Of a stretch of 64,000 nucleotides of DNA, positions 51,925-62,026 are shown in pieces. Source of the stretch: Hydnum rufescens UP504 (taxonomy: Eukaryota; Basidiomycota; Agaricomycetes; Cantharellales; Hydnaceae). A program made the position numbers and the translations under genes. How positions within the stretch are numbered: the stretch's first letter is position 1; each line of letters opens with the position of its first letter. Under the pieces are notes generated by a model that saw nothing but the letters and a program-made list of their open reading frames with translations, was not told the DNA's origin and searched no databases. The DNA is taken from positions 143,879 through 207,878 of the forward strand of contig MU128919.1 in assembly GCA_014904985.1 (NCBI GenBank), written 5' to 3'.

Positions 51925-53070
51925 ATGGTGTGTCTAACGGCCTAACTGTATTGTGCACCCCTGGCAGTTGGTTCTGACAATATTTGTGCCCTTTTCAGTT
52001 CAGAAACACGTACGATTCGGACAATACCGTCTTCTCACCGCAAGGCAGACTGCACCAGGTCGAGTATGCGCTTGAGGCTGTCAAGCAAGGATCCGCTGCT
52101 GTAGGCCTCAAATCGAACACACACGCAATCCTTCTTGCCCTCAAGGTGCTTCTTGCGAAGCCATAAAATATAAGCTGCCATTCTCATGATAAATGCAATC
52201 TAGCGTTCAACAGGCGAACTGGCGTCGTACCAACAAAAGATGTTTCGGATTGACGATCATGTCGGTATTGCAATTGCAGGTCTGACATCTGACGCGCGAG
52301 TATTGAGGTACAGAAGAGTCAGCATCGATTGGTGTCCCTTTCTGATTTTATTTTCAGCAACTTCATGCGTCAACAAGCAATGTCAGAACGTATGAATTTC
52401 AACCGTCCCATCCCCGTTAACCAAGTCGTATCTGCCATCGCCGAGAGTGCGTTCCTTGTCCCAGTATTCCATTTTGTAGACACCTATATTCACATGAATT
52501 GCATTGCAGAGGCTCAGGTAAATACGCAAGAGTACGGTCGGCGTCCTTATGGTGTCGGTTTCCTTGTCATTGGTCAAGACCAAACGGGCCCGCATCTATA
52601 TGAATTCTCCCATCTGGAAACTCGTATGAGTATTATGCAATGTCAATTGGTGCGCGGAGTCAAAGCGCCAAGACATACCTCGAGAAGCACTACGAAGAAT
52701 TCGCACAAGGTGCTTCAGCGTCATTCCGTCGTTTACAGCCTATTTGCTAACTCCCCGACCTCTTACGCCTTAATTACCATAATGCCAATGTCCCATCTGC
52801 ACAGCGTCGCTTGATGAATTGATCGTCCACGGCCTTCATGCTCTACGAGAAACTCTCCAGCAAGATAAGGAACTCACGATCCAAAACACATCCATTGGCA
52901 TTGTTGGACCTCCGGCTGCGACGGGCGAACTACCCATACTCGGGAATGCCTTCCGGATCCTCGAGGGTCCTGCTATAGACGTCCATTTGAAGCGATTACC
53001 TGCCAAGGAAGTACTGCCTGGAGGGCCACCAGCACCAGCGGGAGATGAGGACGTGCACATGGCAGAGTAA
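51925..53070 (+). CDS. PRE5: 20S proteasome subunit alpha 6
   Basis: This is an alpha-ring subunit of the 20S core particle (PRE5/PSMA1). Exon 1 is the ATG alone: the intron begins at 51928 (GTGTGT) and ends at 51998. Exon 2 then reads [20 protein letters not shown] and [20 protein letters not shown], the alpha-type N-terminal signature. Next come [95 protein letters not shown] and an acidic tail ending VHMAE, stop 53068-53070. At 52609-52611 three C stand where four are needed to reach [20 protein letters not shown] and then [13 protein letters not shown]. The size after correction is normal (about 265 residues). Confidence 0.95.
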
Positions 53071-53203
53071 TACAAATCCTAATGAGTGGTGATGGTGGCC
53101 ATTATTGTGGAAGTACATAATGATATACAAAAATGACGACAGAGTGCCCAAAACCCAGACATAGGGCAGACTCCGCCTTGAGAGAGCAATCTATCTTTAT
53201 GGC

Positions 53204-54972
53204 TTATCGTATTGGAAGTGGCGATGTCCTCGGAGCGACAGAGTTCCTCCAGACTCTGGCCGTCATACTCGGTCTCCGAACACTGATCAACAGCGCAACG
53301 AGCGAACTGAGTAATGCGATACTTCCCGCCTGATGTGCCGCCGCCAAAGGCACCGGTACGAGATACAGAAGTGTCGATATACCAAGGAGGACTTGCACAT
53401 TCGCCAAGCCAAAGGCCGTCAGCGCGAGCCTGCGCACAGTGAGCGGGAGTGCGGCCCGTAGAGACGGGCGCCATGTGCTCAGGTAAAGTGCAATCGTCGA
53501 GCCATATGTCGTCATAGCCTAGTCGCAAGCGTAAATAACTCGCATCAGCATTAATCCTATCTCCTGCCTACCGGGGGATGAAAATGAACGAGAGACGCAC
53601 GAGGAGACGGTGATCGAATTGAACAGTGGCAGGGTTCTCGAATAGGTTTCTCCACCACATGTCCGCACCATCAGCACGTTTCGCATACGAGGGGTTCATG
53701 AGGTCAACTAATGGAGGAGCTAGGCCCCCTCCCATAGTGGGGAACTCGTTGTACACTAATCCAGCATCGAGCCCAGCAACAAATGCCCCTAAACGGCAAT
53801 ATATTCAATAACACCCCTTCATACTGAAATCAGAGCGACATACCTGAGCAAGCAGTAAGGAACACAAGTCCCATCAGAAGGGCCACAGCAACTCTAAATC
53901 TGCGCGCAGGGGCATTTTTCATCATATTCTCCCAAAGAACAGCACGATTTCCTCCAAAATCTTTCAGTCCATTCCAAACGCCCTTGGTGGCCCAATTCCA
54001 ATCCATGCGAGTTTGGAGTCCACACCCGAGCATCCCCGCAAAGAGCAATATAGCCATGGACAGGTGCGCCGCAAGCCTGTACTGCGATACCCTCGGAACC
54101 GAATTGGGAGTGGTGATGATACTTTCGTCCAGCCCGGATTTGACCATGTACCAACCAAGAAAGCCCTGCGCACCAATGAGCACGGCGAGCGTGCTCAGAA
54201 TAGGGGCAAGTTGCGGAGAGAGACGGCGTCGGATAGCGTAGTATGCCAGTGGGAAGACGAAAGCGAGGCCTATAGCTCGCCCAAGCACTCGGTGGGCGTA
54301 TTCCCAGTAATATATCCGCTTGAATTCGGACAGGGAGATGCGATAGTTCGTTCTGTGTAGTACAACAGAATAGGAATGAAAGGAGATAAACAACCATATA
54401 GAGGCACAAAGTCGGATAGATAGATAGGATATTTACATTCTGAACTCGGGGGATGTTTTGTACTTTTCAAACTCGAGCTCCCAAGCAGCTTCGGAAAGAG
54501 GTGGGAGAACACCAGAGACAGGACGCCACTCCACAATGCTGAGCCCAGATTCTGTCAATCGTGTTATCCCCCCAACGACAATAATACTGAATACAAGGGC
54601 AGCAGATCCGAGGAGCCAATTCGACACTGAAGGGGGTGATAGTGGCGGGAGCTCTTTCTTCTCCGTTCCAGACGTCAAAGAAGGAATAGATTCACTCGAG
54701 AAAGACTGAGATACACTGGGAGCATCATTGGATATTTGTCTAGAAAGCGAACTGGACAGGCAACGAGTGGTTGTAAAAATATTCGGTGGCAACCAAGAAA
54801 GAGAAGTAGTCTGAGTCGATACGCGGAGCGACCTGGCCACGGAGATCCTGGCGTAAGCCCCTGGAGTATGCAGAGTCCGGGAACAGCCACCTAGGATCCG
54901 CAACGAGGTGCAGAACGACATGTCTTTTGCGACGCGAGATCGGACCTTGCCGATGGAGATTGCCGGGCTCAT
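53204..54972 (-). CDS. COX15: heme A synthase COX15
   Basis: Cox15 oxidises heme O to heme A in the inner mitochondrial membrane for cytochrome c oxidase. The leader is Ser/Arg-rich, consistent with mitochondrial import. ATG 54972 or 54921 may be used, and the latter leaves more room for a promoter. Conserved parts in order are [103 protein letters not shown], and [20 protein letters not shown]. The four His heme ligands are all present. It ends at TAA 53204-53206. Four exons are in phase with no frame break. It is head to head with a BolA gene. Confidence 0.95.
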
Positions 54973-54999
54973 GTATTAGGCGACTTAGTAACACTTGTA
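54973..54999. promoter_or_regulatory. 27-base gap between divergent mitochondrial genes
   Basis: The outermost ATGs of COX15 (54972, minus) and the BolA gene (55000, plus) are 27 bases apart. If COX15 starts at 54921 the gap is 78 bases. The two transcripts must share or overlap their promoters, and each promoter probably lies within the 5' part of the other gene. Confidence 0.45.
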
Positions 55000-55461
55000 A
55001 TGCTCTTTCCCCACATTCGTCTCGTTGGGCTACGGACTCGTCCAAGTCCCGCGTTCTTGGGGCTGCGGTGGTCAGCGAGCTCCAGTGTTTCTCCTGCACA
55101 AGCAGGACCGTTGCCCACAGAGGGCGAGCAACAGATCATCGATAGACTCACTGCCAGATTTACGCCATCACGGCTTGCTGTGCAGGACGTATCAGGTGCA
55201 TCTACCTCCACTCCCACTGGGTTTTGGTAAGGGTTTCTGAAGCTTCGAAATCAGGGGGGTGTGGGACTTTCTATGCGATAACTATCTCTTCGATGGCCTT
55301 CAAAGGCTTGAGCACACTGAAGCAGCATCGACTAGTAACTCAGGAGCTCAAGGAGGAGGTAAAGGGTATTCATGGGCTTCAAGTCGGTATTCTTTGTAAC
55401 AATCCCCGTCTTCGGTTCTCTGAATTATCCTCTGTTATAGATTAAAACGATCCCTGAGTAA
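55000..55461 (+). CDS. BolA family protein
   Basis: BolA proteins work with monothiol glutaredoxins in iron-sulfur cluster delivery. The N-terminus (MLFPHIRLVGLRTRPSPAFL) is basic and hydrophobic, like a mitochondrial signal. The BolA fold follows: EGEQQIIDRLTARFTPSRLA, then VSGGCGTFYAITISSMAFKG and LSTLKQHRLVTQELKEEVKG, with the family FKG...RH-type motif (here KQHRLV). The intron after VSG is in phase. A final intron (about 55392-55440) lets the protein end GIHGLQIKTIPE at TAA 55459-55461; without it the frame would stop at 55445. A mitochondrial form (Bol1/Bol3-like) is likely. The divergent pairing with COX15 fits a mitochondrial role. Confidence 0.9.
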
Positions 55462-56969
55462 TAGTTCTCCTTAGATGCGACTGTGCGAATTTAATGGGCT
55501 TCCGAGCTCTGCATCATTTTTCTACCGTTTGGCTGCCCAGTCTGATGAGGATTGGATGGCCATTACAATGCAAAAGTACCCCATGAGTACCGTAAGATGT
55601 TAACCTGCTGATTGTGCTTAACAAAATAGTTCTCTATACCCGTTTGAGGCAGTGATCGCCTACTCTTCGAATAAATTCATTGGACGAAATTGGTCTTCAT
55701 CATCCTGCTGCATACATTAAGGCTTTCATCTATACTTGCGTACTGTCCCAAATGTACATAGCATGAGGGTAATCAAAATTATTCAAAGGGGTGGTTCCGC
55801 CTGCTCGTCTGATGTCGTTCAGTTTCTTGTTAGTTTTTTCTAAGCATTATCCTCTTGGCGCAATGGGAAACCCAACCTGAGGAGCGTTTTCCACAATTTA
55901 CATCTTGCAGGACGCACTGAACGAAAAAAAAGCCAGACCCTCTTCCCCGAAAAGGGAACAAAAAAAAAGCAGGCACCTTTCGGCAAGATGTGTTCCAGAT
56001 ACGATTGATAGTCTCGATTTTGGGATCAGATATTTCAGAGCAAGAGGCTTGCTTGATGGTATGATGATAACATGAGAGTTGGAATTCTACTGGGCGAGTG
56101 ATGATTTGAGCCAGTGGCCTGGATTCAATATTGGTTCCAGTATGTCTACCGGGAGGGCTCTCACTTTTTATATCAGGGGTCCTCCAGTATGGAAGTCCTA
56201 CTGCCAGGAACAGCGCCCCCAGCTTCCAACTGTGGCCTCGTATGGGTAGTGGACGAAATTCCTACCATTGAAAAAACTTCCAGGCTTCCAGAAGGCGAGC
56301 CCCTCCGTGGGAGTCGCTGCTACGTGCAACGATGAAGTTGTCCCCAATGAGGGTATCGGACCGCCATCCCGACTCGGAGACACTGGTCGACGTGGCTTAT
56401 GTAAAGAATAAGGCCACACGTGTGGCGGTGTCACCTCGCCAGCACTTACTCCAAGACATGCCCCCCTGCTGGAGTAGTGCCACATTCATCCGAACTCGTG
56501 CATGAGTCGAGCCGAGCTGCAGATGTCCGGAAGTTGTTCCAGGGTCGAATGGAGCCGTGGGAAGATTTGATTGCCCCCAAATGACATCTGTGTTAAGTTC
56601 GGAGCATGTAGAAATGGCCATGGCAGCACAGAACTCTAGCACTGTGGCCCTGTGGTGACGAGAGGCGATTGAAAGGCTTGCGGAATTTTCAAGGTTCCCA
56701 GAGAGGAGACTGTCGGAATGTCCCTGGGGTGGAATGAAGGGAGGAATCAGGACCAGACGGGCGTGGAAACGGGATATTTGGTTCTAATTTCTTTGATTTG
56801 TCTCTGCGCGCCCTTGCTGGGGCATTTGGAAGCGGTATTGCGATTGACAAATTTGCATCCGAAACATTCATTTGCATTCATTTGCCTTGAGCACGCCATT
56901 TCGACGAACACGCGGTAATTAGAGATAAGTATAAAACATGAAAGTGGGTCATCCACAGTAATCTCCTCA
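55462..56969. other. intergenic, no gene seen
   Basis: No conserved domain on either strand. Short A runs occur at 55924-55931 and 55961-55969. The frames at 56114-56335 and 56198-56485 lack family features. The right end carries the peroxiredoxin promoter. Confidence 0.45.
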
Positions 56970-57913
56970 ATGGCAGAATCACCACGTCTCCGTCTTGGTA
57001 GCATCGCGCCCGACTTCGAGGCCCAGACCACCAAGGGGACTATCAAGTTCCACGAATGGCTTGGTGACTCCTGGGGCATCTTGTTCTCTCACCCCTGCTG
57101 ATTTCACACCTGTATGTTCTCGTTTTCTTCTGATCACGGCTGATTGGGTCGTCATCTTTTGACTGACACGACCCGTCGGTTGCCATGATAGGTGTGCACG
57201 ACGGAGCTGGGAGAGGTCGCTCGCCGTCACGCCGATTTCCAGAAGCGTGGCGTCAAGGTAATCGGGTTGTCGGCGAATGGCCTGGAGAGCCACGAAAAGT
57301 GGATCGCCGATATCAATGACTTTGGTAACAAGCTCAGCCGAATTCTACAACTGATGTCCAATTCCCCATTGTGAGCAGATGTCTCTAGATCCGTCCTTCC
57401 GTCCATCCCATTCTGTTGCTCATGACATTGTCATAGATCGCGGATGCCGATCGAAAGATCTCTCATCTTTATGATATGCTGGATGCCGTCGACATCACCA
57501 ACGTCGATGCCAAGGGCCAGCCATTCACGGTTCGTTCTGTCTCCCCGTAGTCTCCTACGTCACACTAACGAGTCCACCAAGGTCCGAACTGTGTTCGTGA
57601 TCGATCCCAAAAAGATCATTCGTCTAACGGTCTCATACCCGGCACAAGTCGGCCGCTCGTTTGACGAAATTCTGCGTGTGGTGGACTCGCTGCAGCTTGG
57701 CGACAAGCACAAGGTCACCACCCCCGTAAACTGGAAGAATGGCGAGGATGTTCATCGTGCATCCAGGCGTGAGCGACGAGCAAGCCAACACCCTGTTCCC
57801 TGGATATGTCAAGCACCTTGTATGTGTCCCCTCACTATCTTTGTTCCCTCCCCATCATCACTCACCTCAACATCTGGCAGCCCTACCTCCGAACCACCAC
57901 CGCACCTGCCTAG
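56970..57913 (+). CDS. 1-Cys peroxiredoxin (Prx6 type)
   Basis: The enzyme reduces peroxides. [20 protein letters not shown] leads into [17 protein letters not shown], and the peroxidatic Cys lies in [16 protein letters not shown], split by an intron. Then come [60 protein letters not shown] and [17 protein letters not shown]. The long C-terminal domain ends [20 protein letters not shown], then [10 protein letters not shown] (stop 57911-57913), as expected for the Prx6 class of about 220 residues. Three one-base errors break the frame: an extra C at 57092-57095 just before ADFTP, a shift near 57336-57345, and an extra T at 57751-57752 before IVHPG. Whether it acts in cytosol or mitochondria is not evident. 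Confidence 0.92.
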
Positions 57914-58298
57914 TTTCTTGTGTGCCCCTGGAAATCGCGTAGTTGTATTTCTATGTAAATAACTGAAGTTCAATTCAAAAGTGTGACAAGCCCTGACAAA
58001 CGTGACTGTGACCCTCGAAGTCCGTAAGTCCGAAATCACGTGGGGATGAGGAATCGGGTTGTAGCGGGGGCCGCCCATCCCCTCCTCCCATTACCCACAC
58101 ATTTGGCTTCATCTGCACCGAGTGCTTAATCTGCGTTGGAAATTATCCCAGGAGGTCTCATAATCTTCAACACAGCGTGATCCGTGACTCCGTGACATGG
58201 AATACTCCGAGTGGAGCCAGAGATCGTCATGAATCGGGTTTTACCGGTACATCTTCGTTAGGACCACCTTATCCTCAGCCGCTGCACCGTTGCGCTCT
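57914..58298. promoter_or_regulatory. ISU1 upstream region
   Basis: The space between the peroxiredoxin stop and the ISU1 start. No gene or clear TATA box seen. Confidence 0.35.
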
Positions 58299-59246
58299 AT
58301 GCACTCCGTACTTCGTCCCACACTCGCCTCGTCCTCTAGAGCAGTTGCGCGATCCGCCGCCGTTGTCTCGCCTGCCTTATCACGACCCGCTGGAGCATTT
58401 TCTAATCTGACCCGCTCTTACCACGCAAAAGTCATCGAGCACTATGAGCGACCCCAGAATGTGAGCTTCCCCTTCTTATACCAGCCCCGGCTGCATTGTA
58501 GCCTGGCTGCTGGCTGTCTCGCCCCGATTTCGTTCTTCATTCAGATTGCTTACATGTACTCTACTTCGCATATCTGATTAGGTCGGCTCATTGCCGAAAG
58601 GTGACGCGGACGTCGGACAGGTCTCGTCGGTGCACCAGCGTACGTACTGCATCCCCACTCTCTTACTCACGCTTCTCAGGCTCACCGATCTTGCCCTACC
58701 TTTTTTTTCATGCACCTCAATAACCAATAACAGATGTGGCGACGTTATGAAACTCCAAATCCGTGTCAACGAGGATGGGATAATCAGTGATGTCAAGTTC
58801 AAGACGTTTGGCTGCGGGTCAGCTATTGCTTCCAGCAGCTACATGACCCAGCGTGTCAAGGGTCTGACGCTCGAGGCTGCCGGTGCCATCAAGAACACCG
58901 AGATTGCAAAGGAACTTTCCCTCCCTCCCGTTAAGCTTCACTGTTCCAGTGCGTACCTCTCTTCGCCTTCCGCCCTTTCCTCATTTCTTGTACGGCTTGG
59001 CTGAGACTGTCTTGTCTCTTATGATCTTATATTGTAGTGTTGGCTGAGGATGCGATCCGATCGGCTATCCGTGACTACCGTACCAAGCGTCAAAACCTGC
59101 AATCATCCAATGCTTCTGACTTTATTGACGTCTCACAAAACGTCGCAACTAGCGAGGCCGCCCGTCTTAACGAGACGCCGCCAACACTGATGATCCGATT
59201 ATCCTCCTTCCCTCGCCTCTTTTTTCGGTCGGTCGTATGGCACTGA
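58299..59246 (+). CDS. ISU1: iron-sulfur cluster scaffold ISU1
   Basis: Isu1 is the mitochondrial scaffold on which Fe-S clusters are built. From ATG 58299 a Ser/Ala/Arg-rich leader (MHSVLRPTLASSSRAVARSA) precedes YHAKVIEHYERPQN, VGSLPKGDADVG, CGDVMKLQIRVNEDGIISDV, KFKTFGCGSAIASSSYMTQR and LSLPPVKLHCS. The three cluster cysteines are present (in PACGD, FGCGS and LHCS). The gene has four exons. At 58615-58617 one base is missing, so GTGLVGAPAC falls out of frame exactly at the first Cys segment. After DAIRSAIRDYRTKRQ the frame stays open to 59246, giving a tail longer than usual; the real end may be earlier, through an intron or another indel. Confidence 0.92.
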
Positions 59247-59688
59247 AAGGCAGTCCTTGTCTTGCCCTCCTCTTGATATATCGCAGGACGTGCATCCGCA
59301 TTTTCCGTTCCTCCCTCCCTCCCTCCTGTCCGTCTTCAGTGCCAGTTTGTGCCGCGCCATCAAAATAAGCTTCATCGTCCCGTACCTCTGTTGCCTCCCC
59401 CAATGCCCAACACCACGACTAAACCGCCTCATCGCCTACGCTTTATGCCACTTCTTTCACCCACTCAATGCCTTTCTTGTACCATTATCTCCGTGTGTGA
59501 ATGAATCTCGAGGAGTACATTACTTTCGCTATCTTAAGTTACAGCACCTCGGTTCATTTCGTAGTCTTACCGTAGTCTCAATATCCAGTCGTAGGCAAAA
59601 AACACCTGTGATACCAGTCCCTGACAAATAAAAAAAAAAGTATCATTATTATCAGATATCTGAGTGCGCATGCGTTCACGACAAAATG
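59247..59688. other. convergent spacer between ISU1 and PRP31
   Basis: Pyrimidine-rich DNA that should carry both 3' untranslated regions. An A run lies at 59631-59639. No gene was seen. Confidence 0.5.
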
Positions 59689-61877
59689 CTACATACAAGT
59701 CCTAGCCCCTCTTATCCCAAGCACACCGTTTTGTAACATTAATGTTTTGGCGCTTCCACTCGCAGTCTTACTTCCCCCAGTCGCCGCCGCACCCCCAGTC
59801 CTACTACCGCTCGCGCTTGCATTCGCGCCCTTCTCACCCATATATGAGAACGTGCCTGTCCCACCCGCGAACCACCGTTCGTTTGCTGCCTTCACGCGCG
59901 CCGCTAATGCAGAGGGATTGGCGAGCTCAAGTCCTGTATCAGGTTCAAATAGACCGCAAACAGAATCAAAATCAGTCATCACGCCATGCATGAAGGGGAC
60001 AAAGAAAAACGTTAAGACACGAGGAAATATGCGAACCTTGAGCGGGTGTGAACGTCAGAGAAGTAGCGGTCCAGATGTCTGCAAACCATTCGAGGAGCCA
60101 CCCGAAGCTGCGCGATTGAGCATCGCCAGGCGTTGCTTGTTCTGCTTTGACATCTTGGCTACACGGGCGAGGGAAAAGTTTAGCAAAGGTAATTACCGTC
60201 GTCGTCGAGAGTCAGACAGTCAGTCAGACGCGATGCAAGGAAACGTTACTGGATGGAGTGGTGCATGCATACCTCGACTTTTGGCATCTGCCTCCCCTAC
60301 GCGCACTTTCCCATGTCCGATCATACCAAGCCCCACGGTCTGGTCGAATGCACCGATCTCTTCTTCCGCCTGCCCGAACGCCATGCGGTTCTGCATCTTG
60401 CGCAGCTCCGTCTGCGCGTAGGCCTCCTTCGCCTTTCGGGCTCTGGTCAGACATAATACGCAATGTTTACATTTGGCATTCGGATTAATTGCAGAAAGGG
60501 GGATAAATCGCACCGTTTACCGCCACGACGTTTCTTCGGACCGTCATCGGGAATAGGAAGAGCCTTGACAACCTTAGATGGTGGAGGCTCCGCAAGCTTC
60601 TCGAGATAGCGATCAATTTTTTCCCGCAGCTGTCGCCCGTACGACGCTAACAACGCAACCAAGGACTTCAGCAATTGAAATCCATGATGCAATTTAACCA
60701 GAGGGACAGAGATTCCTTACCATCTCCACCATGCCGATCGAGATCCATACGCGCTGCGAGCACGACTTTAGCACCAACCGTACGCTGCGCTTCCGCCGAT
60801 ACTCCTCCGACGCGCTCTGCACCACAGCCGACTGATAGATGAAGCCTGTATGCCGCTCCCTTGTAGCAGTCGAAAACCCCGCCGTGATCTTCTTCTGCGC
60901 CCCGAGCAGCTGGACATTCGACGCCGGCATCTTCGCCAACGCCGCGAGCCCACCAGCAACACCGAGGAGCTTCGCAGCAGTGGTTGTGCCGACAATCGCA
61001 GAGACATTCGGCGCGAGGACCGTCATGCGCGACTGGACGTAGTTGAAGATCGTCTTCCGCGCGTTGTCGAGGCGCTCTTCGAGGTCGCACGCGCTGAGCA
61101 CGGCCTCCCATTCGGATTGGCCAAGCGGGCGCCCACGCGTGGTCGTTGCTGTCACGGCTACAGTCATGAGGATGGCCGCAGGGAGGACTGCACTCAGGTG
61201 CGCTTTTGTCAGGTCGGATTCGTTCCCCAGTGCCCGCGCGGAGCGAATGAAACATGACGGGATCTGGGACAAGCTGCTGCAGTTCGGGAAACCGTGGGTG
61301 ATAGTGATCGCGAATGAATTTATGCACGACGAGGATCTCGTTGTCGACTTCCACGGATAGATTGTTCGCGGCTACGATAAGGCTGTATTCTGGGTTCTCT
61401 TGTGATGGCAGAGACATCGCTTCTGCGTCTGGCGACTTGGATGAGTAAATTTCAATCTCCTACACAAAGGTCGCAACGCTCTATCAGGGTTTAAGCTCAA
61501 GAGTATACGACATGAGTGAGGGAATATGAAGCACTATTTACCTTGAGGATATCTGTCATTCGTCGGCTTCCTTCGAGCTTCGCCACGCTGCGAACGTCCC
61601 TGACTGTACCGAGCTGCATCTCATTGGCCTCCGCCTGATCCAGTTCCTCCGGAGGCTTTATACCCCCTTCAAGAACCAGTCCACCCTTGCCTTCCATGTC
61701 TTCTCCATCGGACATGTCTTCATCTTCCTCTTCTCCTACATTCAGCTTCCGCTTAAGGGAACCAGGACCAGGCAGAGTAGGAACTTTGAACTTGGGCTGA
61801 TCCTCTCCTTTCACGACAGGTTCATCGTCAGAGAGTGACCCAAGATCGTCCAAGAGCTCATCAGCTAGGCTTGACAT
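59689..61877 (-). CDS. PRP31: U4/U6 snRNP splicing factor PRP31
   Basis: Prp31 binds the U4 snRNA 15.5K complex and is needed for tri-snRNP formation. ATG 61877 opens an acidic N-terminus ([20 protein letters not shown]). Next come [37 protein letters not shown] (NOSIC region), and the Nop domain: [74 protein letters not shown]. The tail has [40 protein letters not shown] and GEADAK, ending at 59689. Two one-base changes break the frame: an extra A at 61250-61252 (before [14 protein letters not shown]) and a missing base near 60789-60791 (before [20 protein letters not shown]). The family is certain. Confidence 0.93.
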
Positions 61878-62026
61878 GGCGGCTAGGAGCGGGAGTTGCC
61901 GACAAGATACCCTAATAAAGACCTCGCAAGCTCGGTCAATTAGGAGACTAAGTATGAAAATTACAAGAGAGTGCGGGATGAGAATAAGTGAAAGTGAAAG
62001 GATTTATAGAATGATGCGTGTATATA
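61878..62026. other. short spacer PRP31 to CLC gene
   Basis: About 150 bases separate the PRP31 start from the end of the CLC gene, both on the minus strand. It must hold the PRP31 promoter and the CLC 3' untranslated region. Confidence 0.5.

Noticed and set aside
59095..59246. Long ISU1 C-terminal tail as a new domain
   Set aside because: The tail is low in conservation features and follows a gene with a known indel. A missed intron or shift is more likely.
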